The notes: a model not told the origin generated them from the letters alone. A DNA stretch of 64,000 nucleotides from Omphiscola glabra (GCA_964017045.1 OZ024794.1:26111427-26175426), one strand, 5' to 3'. Shown: positions 23,074 through 34,301, numbered from the stretch's first letter. A program made the numbers and translations.

Positions 23074-24215
23074 GATTCAAATAATGATCAGACTAAGCTA
23101 TGTTCAGAGATATTCAAATAGTGATCAGACTAAGCTATGTTCAGAGATATTCAAATAGTGATCAGACTAAGCTATGTTCAGAGATATTCAACTAGTGATC
23201 AGACTAAGCTATGTTCAGAGATATTCAAATAGTGATCAGACTAAGCTATGTTCAGAGATATTCAAATAGTGATCAGACTAAGCTATGTTCAGAGATATTC
23301 AAATAGTGATCAGACTAAGCTATGTTCAGAGATATTCAAATAGTGATCAGACTAAGCTATGTTCAGAGATATTCAAATAGTGATCAGACTAAGCTATGTT
23401 CAGAGATATTCAAATAGTGATCAGACTAAGCTATGTTCAGAGATATTCAAATAGTGATCAGACTAAGCTATGTTCAGAGATATTCAAATAGTGATCAGAC
23501 TAAGCTATGTTCAGAGATATTCAAATAGTGATCAGACTAAGCTATGTTCAGAGATATTCAAATAGTGATCAGATTAAGCTATGTTCAGAGATATTCAAAT
23601 AGTGATCAGATTAAGCTATGTTCAGAGATATTCAAATAGTGATCAGACTAAGCTATGTTCAGAGATATTCAAATAGTGATCAGACTAAGCTATGTTCAGA
23701 GATATTCAAATAGTGATCAGATTAAGCTATGTTCAGAGATATTCAAATAGTGATCAGATTAAGCTATGTTCAGAGATATTCAAATAGTGATCAGATTAAG
23801 CTATGTTCAGAGATATTCAAATAGTGATCAGACTAAGCTAAGTTCAGAGATATTCAAATAGTGATCAGACTAAGCTATGTTCAGAGATATTCAAATAATG
23901 ATCAGACTAAGCTATGTTCAGAGATATTCAAATAGTGATCAGACTAAGCTATGTTCAGAGATATTCAAATAGTGATCAGACTAAGCTATGTTCAGAGATA
24001 TTCAAATAGTGATCAGATTAAGCTATGTTCAGAGATATTCAAATAGTGATCAGATTAAGCTATGTTCAGAGATATTCAAATAGTGATCAGATTAAGCTAT
24101 GTTCAGAGATATTCAAATAGTGATCAGACTAAGCTAAGTTCAGAGATATTCAAATAGTGATCAGACTAAGCTATGTTCAGAGAGATTCAAATAAAGTTCA
24201 GACTAAGCTATGTTC
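23074..24215. repeat. 37-bp satellite array, about 31 copies, with 8-unit higher-order repeat
   Basis: Unit attcaaatagtgatcagact then aagctatgttcagagat, 37 bp, highly uniform. Single-base variants (cagatt instead of cagact; gctaagtt instead of gctatgtt) recur in the same order. The gctaagtt variant appears at about 23836 and 24132, 296 bp (8 units) apart, each preceded by three cagatt units. Each unit carries the palindrome tgatca. The edges are diverged (aataatg at the left, aaagttcag at the right). This is the largest single repeat in the window. Confidence 0.95.
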
Positions 24216-24495
24216 CAAATGTCAGTCCAGGTTACCGTAAACCGAGACAATTTTTGGCTCCGAGATGTCGAACACGATAAAGAATATAAAAAAATAAAAC
24301 TATTTATATCAAGAATGATAACGGATTTTTAAAATGAACCAAGCAAAAAATAGTAATATAGCCAGACAATCTTTGAGTTGTGACGACACGACAATTCTTT
24401 TATTCAGAGAAGATGACAGACGCCAGTTGAACGCGCCCCTCTTATTTTCTGTATATTGTAAAATATCAGATTCCGTTAGAGCGGATTTGGATGGT
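24216..24495. other. Intergenic sequence
   Basis: AT-rich spacer between the 37-bp array and the next repeat. No gene recognised. Confidence 0.5.
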
Positions 24496-24496
24496 A

Positions 24497-24598
24497 GTGT
24501 CTAGTAGTGTCTAATATTGTCTAGTAGTGTCTAGTAGTGTCTAATAGTGTCTAGTAGTGTCTAATAGTGTCTAGTAGTGTCTAGTAGTGTCTAATAGA
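24497..24598. repeat. ~10-bp minisatellite (tagtgtctag)
   Basis: About 10 copies of tagtgtctag or tagtgtctaa. Confidence 0.85.
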
Positions 24599-24703
24599 CT
24601 TATTTAGAGGGAAGAGTTTAAAAAAGTAAGTTCGAGAAAAATTGTGTCGTAGAGCGATTTGGCAAGCTGCGTCTAGAAGAGTATTTCCAATAAACATGGC
24701 TAA

Positions 24704-24704
24704 T

Positions 24705-24739
<35 letters not shown>

Positions 24740-24757
24740 AAAAAAAAGGGGGGGGGG
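24704..24757. repeat. (GA)n microsatellite followed by A-run and G-run
   Basis: gagaga tract with one interruption, then aaaaaaaa and gggggggg. Confidence 0.9.
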
Positions 24758-24759
24758 TG

Positions 24760-25400
24760 ATTCCAACAGAGTGAGCAAGAGAAAAAAAGAGTTTAGTTGA
24801 GTGACTTAGAGAGCAGAGTCTGTAAGTTAGAGTTAATCAAAGGTGACTGAGTGAGTTGCAGAAAGAAAGAGTTCATCGTTGGAAGTTAGAGAGCAGCTTC
24901 TAGAAGCATTTGTTAGCATCTAGTCGAGTTGGTTCAAGAGTAAAGTTTCAGTGAGTAGTTTCATATCAGCTCAAGAAAGGAGTGCCTAGTCGATAGTGTT
25001 GGAGAGTACACATTTGATCGTCTCTAATGGAGGCTGGCATGCGTCCAATGATGACGCAATTGTAAAATACAATGAGTGGGCGTGCCACGTGGAAAGGAAA
25101 AAGATGATGACGGTAATCGTTACAATAAAAATAAACAACGAATGCTTGTCTGTAATAGTGGTGTAACGAGACGCGTATTGACTACAGCACAAATTGTTGG
25201 ATAATATCAGAGGTTCTCAAACAATATTTGCTCACGAGTCGAATTTTGAAATCTATTTTTTTTAAAAATAAAGTTTTTAAAAACGCAAATGTAAATTCTT
25301 AAAATATGCTTTATATATTATAGTGTGCTACTCTCATATATTTTGAAGCTTATACATTTGAGTAGCTACTTTTTTTAGAGCCGCTTATCTAAACAGATGT
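24760..25400. other. Intergenic sequence with a possible decayed hAT end
   Basis: At about 25208 the sequence cagaggttctcaaac resembles an hAT terminus, but no matching right end was found. The rest is unrecognised. Confidence 0.4.
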
Positions 25401-25408
25401 CTCTAAAG

Positions 25409-25606
25409 CAGTGGTTCTCAACCTTCCTAATGCCGCGACCCTTAAATGTAGTTCCTCGTGTTGTGGCGACTCCCCAAACACAAAATGATTTTCGATTACA
25501 CTTCATAACTGTAGAGTATATGTGTTTTCCTATGGTCTTAGGCGACCCCTGTGAAAGGGAAATTCGACCCCCATAGGGGTCGTGACCCACAGTTTGAGAA
25601 CCACTG
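25409..25606 (+). mobile_element. SPIN-like hAT MITE, copy 1
   Basis: 198 bp from cagtggttctcaaccttcct to ttgagaaccactg: inverted termini of about 16 bp. The flanking 8-bp duplication ctctaaag is perfect (25401-25408 and 25607-25614). The interior shows the SPIN-type signature gccgcgaccctt, ttcctcgtgttgtgg, cttcataactgtagagtata, gtgttttcctatggtcttag and ggggtcgtgaccca. It has no coding capacity. As a member of the hAT superfamily it would be mobilised by a transposase encoded elsewhere. Orientation is assigned with the 'caaccttcctaatgccgcg' end as 5'. Confidence 0.9.
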
Positions 25607-25614
25607 CTCTAAAG

Positions 25615-27500
25615 GGATGTGAGTTTTTGATAGACACCATGGTTACAATGCCGCGAATGGTTTGCAAAATAGTGTTTTAACTCTTTCCACAAGATATCCA
25701 CAATCAAATGTATTTCATGTTGATTGCAAGAGGAGGATTCGGTTGATGTGATTATTTTATATCGTTCTCGGTACTTGAGAGTATCGCTGGAGTGCGGGCA
25801 GAGTATCGTCAGTATCGTTTGTGTAACGTATTCCTATAATGTTTTCTGTACAGCTCCTACTCAAATGTCCCAGCCGACGTTCTCTGATCGATAATCGATG
25901 CCCTGTTGTATCGACCTGGCTCTATTGTTACGGCTTATTTGGGCCTTTTACCTCGTGTTTTTCTTTGTCTCTCGGTGTAGTTAACGGACGGTATAAAGTG
26001 ATATCTTCACTGGACTAAATGGTTCTATTTATTGAATGGAATGCGAACATTTGTTACATGACGTCAGAGAGGTTTTATTGCATTGTCTTATGCATGGAAC
26101 GAGTGATCGCACGGCTGCATTTAAATATACAGTATATCTTCTTTTTTTTTTAATGGCTTACAATATAATTTACATAAAAGTAAAACGGATACAGCCCCTA
26201 ACTGAAATCACAATAGAAGTTTAAAACCGGCGACATTCATCTGGAACTCACGACGTAAGGTCATGGAAATGGCATCCCATTAGCCCAACTTAGACCAGCG
26301 ATATAGGGCCTATTGGAATCTCCGATGTCGGGGCATCTGGCTGGCCAGGGCTGTACTGGCTGATTGTTCTAGTGACGTAAATGTGGTATTACCAACTGGT
26401 TGTGCGACTTCAGTCTCATATCTCAGCTTTGAGCAGCTGAGGTCAGAGCAGCCATTTAAAATCATAGGAGACCACGGTTGTCCGAGGAAACTGAAGACAT
26501 ATAATTTTTAAAAATATTTTCCCCCGATATTTTGACGATAAATATGACGAAAACATTTTGTCTAAATAGAATTATTAATTTCTAAATGGAAAAATAGATC
26601 AAATGTAATAGTGGTCAAACAAGATGTTTGTAATATATGACACAATAGGTGGGTTTTTTTTGGTGTGTTTTTTCTTTTGTGTAATGATGCTCAAATAATT
26701 AAAAGAAAATAATTCAAAATAATTTTGAAAACTTCCTTTTATCTTACTGTAGACATGTAGAGGCTTATTTGTTCAATAAAGAGAAATCATTTTGAACATG
26801 ACGATTTTAGTAAGCATTCTATTAAATACACCCACAAATGTTTGAAAAAGTCTGCTTCATTAAAATATATATATATATATATTTGTCTGAAGTAGATGTT
26901 AGAACGATCTGAGCGTACCCTGTAGTGAGTTCTTATGTTGGACTTAGCCATGCAGCCATTTAGATGCTGCGTGGACTTTCTCTCTTCATTTAGCTAATGA
27001 GCGTGTGTAGGCATCAACTAGCCTCAAAAGTGGTCACAAATGTCGAGTATTTTTGTGAACTGGGTATGTTGTTATAACGACCAGGTGCAGTCGGGCATGT
27101 TGAGATGTGCACCTCGAGTGTATGTCCCTGGTGAGCGTCAATGGATCTAACATGTGTCTCGGGTGGAGAGATAAAACTGCTGACGGTGAAACATCGCGGT
27201 ACTTGAACTCTCTAAGCGGACCAATCAAAACAGTATTTTAAATAAAAATAAAATTTCAAAGTGTATTGATGATGCTATGGGGAAAAAAACCACTGAGTAC
27301 ACCCCTGTTCATCTATAATAGGGGTCTTGAAATTGTTCTAAACATCAAATTCTCTTGTATATTTCTAATTAAATATTCATCACTTAGAAGCGGAACACAT
27401 GAAAATAGACAAGAATATGTAGCTTTAAAATTCTTTTGAGCTGATATTTTTTTTGTAATGCAGTGTTTGACAGCTTGTTTTTTATTTAATTTTTTATTTT
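25615..27500. other. Intergenic sequence, no gene recognised
   Basis: Includes a short (AT)n tract near 26865-26881. Frames at 26036-26224 and 27034-27228 have no recognisable domain. Confidence 0.5.
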
Positions 27501-27504
27501 ACTT

Positions 27505-27680
27505 AAGTACCAAAAACAAAGTACCAAAAACAAAGTATCATAAACAAAGTATCAAAAACAAAGTACCAAAAACAAAGTACCAAAAAACAAAGTATCAAAA
27601 ACAAAGTACCAAAAACAAAGTACCAAAAACAAAGTATCAAAAACAAAGTATCAAAAACAAAGTATCAAAAACAAAGTATT
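27505..27680. repeat. 13-bp minisatellite (aaaaacaaagtac)
   Basis: About 13 copies of a 13-bp unit ending in agtacc or agtatc, with single-base length variants. The plus frame at 27458-27682 reads KVPKTKYQKQSTKN-like sequence because of the repeat. Confidence 0.9.
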
Positions 27681-27979
27681 AATTTCCCTCTGTCCTGTTT
27701 GCCCTCCCCCCCCCCCTCCCCTCAAAACACCTTTTTTTATTTTAGAAATGTAAAATACATTTTCCCGAGATTCTTAGTGTCACTCATAATCTGTCAACAG
27801 CCTCACTGAATGGCGTGGTCATTACGATGGGAATCACCGATCTAAAGTAAGGACACCATAGGAATCAAAGCTCTGTGACAAATTTGGTGCATACCATTTT
27901 GACTAAAGAAATAATTAACAGTGGATTTTGTAAAGATTCCCCCAAACCCCCTTTTTTTTTTCTTCTTCAGTCCGTTTCT

Positions 27980-28400
27980 ACGGTTGAGGCCTCGCCGAAG
28001 GTACGGTTGGCTACCTGCCGCACGTTGTGAGGCCTGGTGAAGAGTCATGTTGTGGACTTTGAGGGGTCCTTAACACAGTCGATGCACCGCCGGCGAGGTC
28101 TTCCTCTGGCCATAAAACCCGAGTGCCGCTATAGAAGACTTGCGATATAGATTAGTTGACTGGCATTCCGACCAGGTGGCCAAAACCTGCTGTTAGGGTA
28201 CATGCTGGCTGATGCTGCTTGGGACGGCACCGACTATTTGTCTCTTCTCCTTGTTCCGAATGTGGTCCCTTCTTGTTTTACCAGCGGCTAGCCTGAAACA
28301 TCTCATCTCGCAGGTGAACATTTTGCTATCAATATTTTCACTCAGAGCCCATGTGTGACGCTGGTAAGTACGGACTGGAATAGCCACGGTGTTGATAAGC
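27980..28400 (-). pseudogene. Decayed LINE reverse transcriptase C-terminal region
   Basis: The minus strand contains YQRHTWALSENIDSKMFTCE followed by MRCFRLAAGKTRRDHIRNKE and KRQIVGAV (28193-28387). This is the pattern 'W.L.E...KI..FEMRCFRR.LG.TRRDHIRN..VR' found downstream of the reverse transcriptase domain in animal LINEs of the RTE/Jockey-related groups. Further 3' (28000-28190) it continues with stops and shifts through SPAVHRLC-like and HNMTLHQASQRAAG-like stretches, as expected for an old copy. No reverse transcriptase or endonuclease motif survives, and the boundaries are not definable. I am fairly sure it is LINE-derived; the clade is open. Confidence 0.55.
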
Positions 28401-29155
28401 CACTAAATTTTGTCTCCATCTTCATTCTTCGGGTGTCTTAGCAGAGTGAGCTGTAAGGTAGCTGAATGCATTTAAAAAACAAACAACTAACCTTTGCGAT
28501 ACAATGGGCACACTCCCGATTAAGTTATTGAAAAGTTAAAGTAGATGTTAAATATCGACCATCAAAAGCTGGTTTTAAACTTGGAATAATTTCATTGCCA
28601 ACCGCTCTAAATATCCGGCTAATAATATTTCAACCCCTGTCAAGTTCCAGTGAACGTTCCTCTAGTGATCTCTCACTTCCTACTCTGGCATTTCTATGTT
28701 TAAACAAAACAAAAACAAAAAAAACTTATTGCCAAGATAACAGTCTTAGTTCGGAATGGGATTAGATAGTGTTAGTTCGACCTTTACTGTTGTTGTATTT
28801 GAGCAACGATTCAATTTGCGTTACAACTCTGCTCAAGGTCGGACAAATAGGGGCCAAAAAAAAGCATTGATAAATTAAAGGAGTCTAAAATAATAGCACA
28901 CACGTGTGGCTAAAAGGGCGATAGAGATTTGTGTGCCTGTCCGGGTACAAGGCGAAGGAGGGTGGCGAGAAGAGGATGGAGCTCAAGGGTGATAAATTGA
29001 ATTACTAGCAGAGAAGTTTTGAGAGAGAAAGATTAGGCCCGTGATGGATAGAGGAAATACTTGAGGGCCAAGCGCGAGAATATGTTACAGATCATGTATA
29101 GATTGGTATGTTGTTGTTTTGAATGTGCCATGAATAAGCCATACTTTCCAGGATA
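28401..29155. other. Intergenic sequence
   Basis: No gene or clear element recognised. Confidence 0.5.
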
Positions 29156-29159
29156 CAAT

Positions 29160-29285
29160 CATGTCACATGTCTAAAATACACAACCATGTCATGTTATGG
29201 TGACACCAAACATGCATGTTATCCAGACACCAAATATGTCATGCTATCAAGACATCAAACATGTCATGTTGTCCAGGCAAAAATC
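29160..29285. repeat. Degenerate ~20-26-bp repeat (acaccaaacatgtcatgtta)
   Basis: About five diverged copies of a unit built on catgtcatg(tt/ct)at(cc/gg)...gacac/tca. Plus frames at 29061-29372 and 29197-29442 run through it. No gene is supported. Confidence 0.6.
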
Positions 29286-29289
29286 ATAT

Positions 29290-29790
29290 TGCTTGAGCCA
29301 CAGAATAAATTTGCTTCGAGACAAACAACAAATAGGTCCAGAGATCCAAACGATAACCACGTCGACAGGTGAAGACAACAAACAGATCCAGTCATGCAGA
29401 CTAGAAAACATGTGTGGTGATTTTTGTTTAAACTTCAAATAATTAGCGAAAATATTTGTTTGGATGTCGGACGCAGGAATGTGACGAGGAAAGTCTTCAC
29501 TCTCAAACCCACTCTTCCCACAAGTGGAGCCACCCACGATGGAGTGCTCATAAGACGAGCCGTCGGTCGAGGGCGCCCTCGTTTAGACAGGCCGTCAAGA
29601 TTGTTAGCTTTTAGGTGTAGTGAAAGAAGACAGGAGTAAGCCCCCGGGTGACATCTACTTTTTAAACTTTCTGGCAGATGTTCGGTTGCTCTTCTCCGTC
29701 TAGTGGTCAAGACCTGGTCGACGATGCTGGCAATAATAAAGTTGACTTTTTTGTGTAGGCATTTCATGCAAGAAATTCCTCAACTACTGT
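29290..29790. other. Intergenic sequence with opposed open frames
   Basis: Frames at 29424-29639 (plus) and 29435-29767 (minus, 110 codons) overlap. Neither has a recognisable domain. The sequence abuts the reverse-oriented LINE copy that follows. Confidence 0.4.
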
Positions 29791-29794
29791 CCGA

Positions 29795-30085
29795 TCGGCC
29801 AGGAAATTCTTCTTCTTTATATATTAAGGACCCACGATCAACGTATTGATCATCCTGGCTCATATGTATGTAGGGGGAGTTGCCATGTTTCTGTGACTGG
29901 TATTGAAGAGGATATTTCACTGGTTGCAAGGGCTACTCAGCGAGGGTATCATGAACTGGGGTTTGGAAGGCCTGAGGCAATAGACACAAATGTGTCAAGT
30001 GTTGTCGCGTCAACTGTACCGTTTGGAAGCTTTTTTTCAGACCCTGATTGTCTTTGGCAGGAATGAGCAGTTCCTGTACTGTGTT
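29795..30085 (-). pseudogene. LINE 3' end, (GAA)-tail family, reverse orientation
   Basis: The reverse complement begins in a C-terminal reverse transcriptase remnant (QYRNCSFLPKT-like, with a stop and loss of the NNL motif) and continues through the 3' untranslated region: ttgcaaccagtgaaatatcc, cagtcacagaaacatggcaa, acatatgagcca, gatcgtgggtccttaatata, and a (gaa)n tail (29803-29813 on the plus strand as ttcttcttc). The same ordered motifs follow the copy at 43516-43875. Copies on opposite strands with the same tail show a dispersed LINE family. This copy is truncated at its 5' side and has frame damage. Confidence 0.75.
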
Positions 30086-30775
30086 CTTGCTTTTTATCTT
30101 ACAGCGATATTAAAAGGAAATAATTCCAAATAACGTGCACCCTCATTAAAACTTTAACAGCATAACTTTGTGTGTGCTAATTTGAGGTTGGGTTAGAATC
30201 AGGGGAGACAATAACACGATACAGATATCACGGACGTGGTTGGGCAGCCATATTGAAAGGAGGTCGTGCTATGTTTCTGTGCCATGGAAAAGTGTGTGAT
30301 AATGGCGAGGATGCCAGAAACGGTATTTGTTTAATACAGAGATGAACATATAAATGTACATGGATGTCCCGCGTAATAGGTGAAGCCATTCATTTATCAC
30401 GTGAATGTGATTTGGTTATAATAAAGTGCCTATTTTTTATTATCAAGTGACTCGGTAGTTTATTTGACCACGTCGCTGATGTCTTGAACTGGCAGTGACT
30501 GTATATATTTATAAACTTAGCTCACCATCACACCGGCATTAAGAACACCAGGGTGAACGTTTAAAATAACTATTAGGAATGTATGATTAAACTTGAGCCA
30601 GAACATCTTGAGCTTGAGAGTTTAATCATATAAGTTTTGGAACGCTGAAAAGTTTTAAGGATAAATAATAAATAATAAAGTTTAAAGTTGGTTGAAATGT
30701 AGGACATAATGATGTTTGTAAGCCAGAGGGACGGCGATGTTGATGGGTTGATGGGAAGTAGATTGTTGTTGTTTT
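30086..30775. other. Intergenic sequence
   Basis: No gene recognised. Confidence 0.5.
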
Positions 30776-30779
30776 CGTG

Positions 30780-30985
30780 TGGAGAATATTGTGTTGATTG
30801 TGGGTAATGGGCTGATAGAGAGTAGGTAGATTGTGGGGAATGGGCTGATAGAGAGTAGGTAGATTGTGGGGAATGGGCTGATAGAGAGTAGGTAGATTGT
30901 GGGGAATGGGCTGATAGAGAGTAGATAAATTGTGGGGAATGGGCTGATAGAGAGTAGGTAGATTGTGGGGAATGGGGTGTGTTCA
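30780..30985. repeat. 33-bp minisatellite, about 6 copies
   Basis: Unit gggctgatagagagtaggta then gattgtggggaat. The minus strand reads an 11-residue SPQSTYSLSAH-type repeat in one frame and SPFPTIYLLSI in another. Two overlapping frames being open at once argues for repeat read-through rather than a protein. Confidence 0.9.
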
Positions 30986-31983
30986 TGTGGCATGGTTAAG
31001 GATACAATGTACTGATTGCCATTTTGGCTTGTCATTCTTTTGAAGTAAATTAACACCAAGAAATTTAGAAACAATATAAGTGTTAAATGTGTCTGGTCGC
31101 TGACAGAGCTTATGGGTTGAAAGTCAATAAGTTACTTTTTCAGCGGCATCGATTTTCTGCAAATATGTATATCTTTTCCATCAACAAGCCATTAACTCAA
31201 CTCCGTGTTGGTTCTATAAAGTGATAGGAAATAAAACGAAGAGGGGGAAACAGTTATCAAAAAAGGGCATTCGATGTTAGAGCAATCACACAACGAGATC
31301 AAGTACTCACCCTTCGTCGAATCCATTCTCATTGATCCTTTTAGTCCTAGATATCACACACAAAATTCAATAATTCATAATCACACACAAAATTAAATAA
31401 TTCATAACAATTCAAAACACATTCAAAAAAACTATTTTTTTTTTAAATTTGCCTCAGCGCTAAGGCGAAAAAGCAAACTAGGTGCAACCTCATTACATCA
31501 TTTCCAGAAATTTAAACGAACACAAAATTCACCCAAGTAAGTCACTTTTTGAATCACACAATCTTCCATGTACAACACCATCAGGACACTCCAACCAACG
31601 AGTTCTTCAACACAAATTTTTTTGTTTTGTTCTATAGCAAAACAAAAGTCCAGCTCAGAGTCCAGAAACGAGTGAAAAGTTTGAGCACTGGCGCTTTGCC
31701 TGGCTGGGGCCAGTACGTATTTGTAAGTTTGTCTATCCCCCCACGGGGCCCGGCAGGCAGCACGTTATCGTCGTCGATAATCACGACCCGGTCGGCGGAA
31801 TCACGCGCTCCACACACACCGAATCACTCACTTCAGTGTTCCTTAACTTTAGTTCCAGGCGCAAGGTTTTTTTCGCTCTTCCGTTTTGTTTTCACAATTC
31901 GTTTACAGCTTGGACGTTCGAGCTGTGTTCGGAGATTTTTTTTTCCCTCTCTCCTACCGCTGTTATGTTTTTGCTTTAAAGCT
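30986..31983. other. Non-coding sequence upstream of the candidate exon
   Basis: AT-rich to about 31640, then a moderately GC-rich, CG-containing stretch (31680-31960), and a T/C-rich tract (31925-31950) just before the ATG at 31984. This could be a promoter and 5' leader, but no TATA box or initiator is convincing. Confidence 0.35.
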
Positions 31984-32123
31984 ATGGCGTCCAAGCGGCA
32001 GTGCGGTCAGTGTGGAGAGCAAGGGGCAATAACTGGGACAGGAGATTGTGGACACATACGGAGTTACTGGCCGTTGAGTAGAAGTCACGGCGTGATATTG
32101 AGGAGTCAATGTCACATGACTTG
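31984..32123 (+). CDS. Candidate first coding exon, function unknown
   Basis: Starting at ATG 31984 the frame reads MASKRQCGQCGEQGAITGTG then DCGHIRSYWPLSRSHGVILR and SQCHMT. The frame is also open upstream for 145 codons, but I chose this ATG because sequence upstream looks like untranslated leader. A CxxC...C pattern (CGQC, then DCGH) near the start is reminiscent of small zinc-binding modules at the N-terminus of some invertebrate proteins, but the spacing does not fit a family I can name. The frame runs into ttg|gtaagat at 32121-32127, a good splice donor, and would otherwise stop at the same TAA. A downstream exon is not identifiable: a long (TC)n tract follows within 80 bp. It may equally be a chance frame. 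Confidence 0.3.
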
Positions 32124-32201
32124 GTAAGATACGGATGAAATCAAATAGCTGGAGAATGGGATGAAATCAAGTAGTTGGAGAATGGAGATAAAATCAAGCA
32201 G

Positions 32202-32202
32202 T

Positions 32203-32281
<79 letters not shown>
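32202..32281. repeat. (TC)n microsatellite, 80 bp
   Basis: Uninterrupted tctctc run of about 40 units. Confidence 0.97.
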
Positions 32282-32283
<2 letters not shown>

Positions 32284-32942
32284 CGTAATGAATTTTAAGA
32301 AATTAAAAATTATTGCCTACTTTACAAATATTTGTATTCGAGCATTTCTGTGAAATACTTAAACTGCTTAGACATTTTCACATCATATTGGCTGTTGTGC
32401 AACGGCCCTAGGTCCCCATCAAAGGATTCAAATGAAACATTAGTTCAAATTGACGGTTAAAGACAAACTGAGGACTGCGTTACATGCTAACTAATGAAAA
32501 ATAACTCTCCAATACCCCCCCCCCCCCCCAAAAAAAAAAAAAAAAAAAAAAACTCAACCCCCGTGCCGCCGTACTTCAAATTTAAATTGAATTTAAAAAC
32601 ACAATTTTTTAAACGCCAAAATTCTCATTTCTCAGCCGCTTGATTTTATTCACATGTCTCACCTGCTTGATTTTTTTTTCTAACTTTCAGCATTAAAATT
32701 GTAGTTTTTAATTTATCGACAGAGGTAGAATTATTTCCCTTTTAAACATCGAATGTTTACACCGGTTCTAGGGACTTAAGACTTTACCTTGGCATATAAC
32801 TAAACAAGAAAGGAAATCTGTATTTACCCCCCCCCCCCCCAAATGTTCAACAGCAGACGATAGTGTCAACCCGCCTCCATCGACCCCAGAAATCCCAAAA
32901 GCTGCATTATTCCTAGCCCTAACGGGTAGGTAGGCTTGAGTA
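32282..32942. other. Intergenic sequence with homopolymer runs
   Basis: C-run into A-run at 32514-32550 and C-run at 32827-32840. No gene recognised. Confidence 0.5.
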
Positions 32943-33260
32943 CAGGGTTTCTCAAACGTTTTATTTATGCCCTTGGCACGCTTTAACATAGTTTAAAACT
33001 CTCCTGCATAACTAGAGGAGGGAGATGAAGTGGAAGACAGAGAAAAAGACGGGAAGATAACATCACTGAGTGGACGGGATTAAAACTAGGCGATGCTATG
33101 CGTAGTGCCGAAGACCGAGAGAAATGGAGAAGGATAGTTTTCATGTCATCTGTGGTGCCCCAACGATCCAAAGACTAAGGGACATGATGATGATGATGAT
33201 TATGATGAAAACTCTCCTAAGCCCCTTTCTTTCAAATTAATTTTAAAAAAATAAAAACTT
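32943..33260 (+). mobile_element. Decayed hAT-like element, split by a LINE insertion
   Basis: The left part, cagggtttctcaaacgtttt then atgcccttggcacgctttaa (32943-33005), has the look of an hAT terminus followed by 'cccttggcacgc'. It resumes after the LINE insertion as ctcctaagcccctttctttc (33213 onward). No right terminus or 8-bp duplication was found, so the element is incomplete or very decayed. Confidence 0.45.
33006..33207 (+). pseudogene. 5'-truncated LINE 3' end, (ATG)n tail, copy A
   Basis: About 200 bp inserted into the preceding element and flanked by an 11-bp duplication, aaaactctcct (32995-33005 and 33208-33218). The frame KRREDNITEWTGLKLGDAMR then SAEDREKWRRIVFMSSVVPQ RSKD ends at TAA 33176-33178, followed by gggac and a (atgatg)n tail. 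'EWTGL...A..DR..WR.IV' close to the stop is the standard C-terminus of a large class of animal LINE reverse transcriptases (RTE/Jockey-related). The recognisable portion is intact but lacks all catalytic domains. Copy B (63477-63669) is almost the same length and sequence. Confidence 0.85.
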
Positions 33261-33344
33261 CTCTTACATAAAGTAAAGTCCTATTTAAGAGTTTTTGTAA
33301 AGCCAAGATGACACAGAGCTGTACAAGTGTTTCCGCCCTAATCC

Positions 33345-34205
33345 CTTGGCTTGTGGTGCTGCTTTACGGGCTGTCGAGGACTGCTGTCTTGCTGTAAAAA
33401 AATTGATGTCATCAAACAGATTAAAATTAAATGTTTACAAGACTGAGGCAATTGTTTGTGGTTCAGACGCCAATCTTCGGAAAGTTGCTATCACATCAAT
33501 AAAAGTTGGTTAATCAGAGATCCCGTTGTCCTCCACTGTCCGAGACCTTGTTTTTTTTATATTGATAGTAAACTCAGTAGGATTCCACATATCAGTTCTG
33601 TAGTCAGGGCATGCTTCTGTCATCTAAGCGCCCTGGATCAGCTGCGTACTCAACTCAATTAGAGAACAGCAAATGCTGTAGCGGTAACTCTAATCCAGTC
33701 AAGTTTAGATTAATGTAAAAGTTGTTTATGGAGTTTGCCTCAGAATCAAATTCAGACTCCAGAAGGTGCAAAATTCTGCAGCACGCATTGTTTCGCGGAT
33801 AAAGAGATCTGATCACATCACCCCAGTTTTACGAGATCTCCATTGGGTTCCTGTGAGTGAGCGTATTGACTACAAGATTCTGTCCTTGGCGTACGGCTGC
33901 ATAGAAGGCTCTGCACCGGAATATCTGAAAGAACTGCTTTATAATCATGTAACCTTAAAGAACCTGCGGTCCTCAACTCAGACCTTACTGAAAATTTCCA
34001 GTGTGCATGAACACAGAAAAAAGTCGTACGGAGTGCGCTCTTTTGGAGCGGTATCGCCAAAGTTATGGAATAGGAGTATTGAAAATGATAGAAAATCATT
34101 TAGGAAACATATAAAGACTTTTTTTCTTAATAGATTTGATTACACCAGAGCGCAGTGAGCATGCTAAAGTAGCATGGATACCAGCGCTATAGAAGTATCC
34201 AATCA
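33345..34205 (+). pseudogene. CR1/L2-like LINE remnant: reverse transcriptase C-terminal half plus 3' tail
   Basis: Fragments in order: LAVKKLMSSNRLKLNVYKTE and AIVCGSDA (about 33385-33475), then DLVFFIDSKLS...HISSVVRACFCHLSALDQLR (33540-33650), then TLIQSSLD*CKS (33690-33725), then MQNSAARIVSRIKRSDHITP, VLRDLHWVPVSERIDYKILS, LAYGCIEGSAPEYLKELL (33766-33950) and the end SPKLWN...KHIKTFFLNRFDY with stop at 34156-34158. These are the thumb/connection portions of a CR1/L2-type reverse transcriptase. Stops and at least one frameshift separate the fragments, so it is dead. The 3' tail (34160-34205) holds the hairpins atgcta-aag-tagcat and ggatac...gtatcc and a (caat)n end. The fragment lies about 200 bp after LINE copy A and 100 bp before SPIN-like copy 2. 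Confidence 0.9.
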
Positions 34206-34301
34206 ATCAATCAAATATACTGTGGCTCCACGAGAGGGGAGCATTTCGTATAGCACTGCTTTTGTAGACCAGTTATCCCCTTTTGATTAGAATGGTGAAA
34301 G

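Noticed and set aside
23074..24215. CRISPR-like array of 37-bp direct repeats
   Set aside because: Units are contiguous with no variable spacers, there are no cas genes, and the surrounding DNA is of animal type.
33045..33207. Host gene on the minus strand (62 codons, repeated at 63408-63614)
   Set aside because: The same frame appears at both loci because both are LINE 3' ends; the coding sense is the plus strand.
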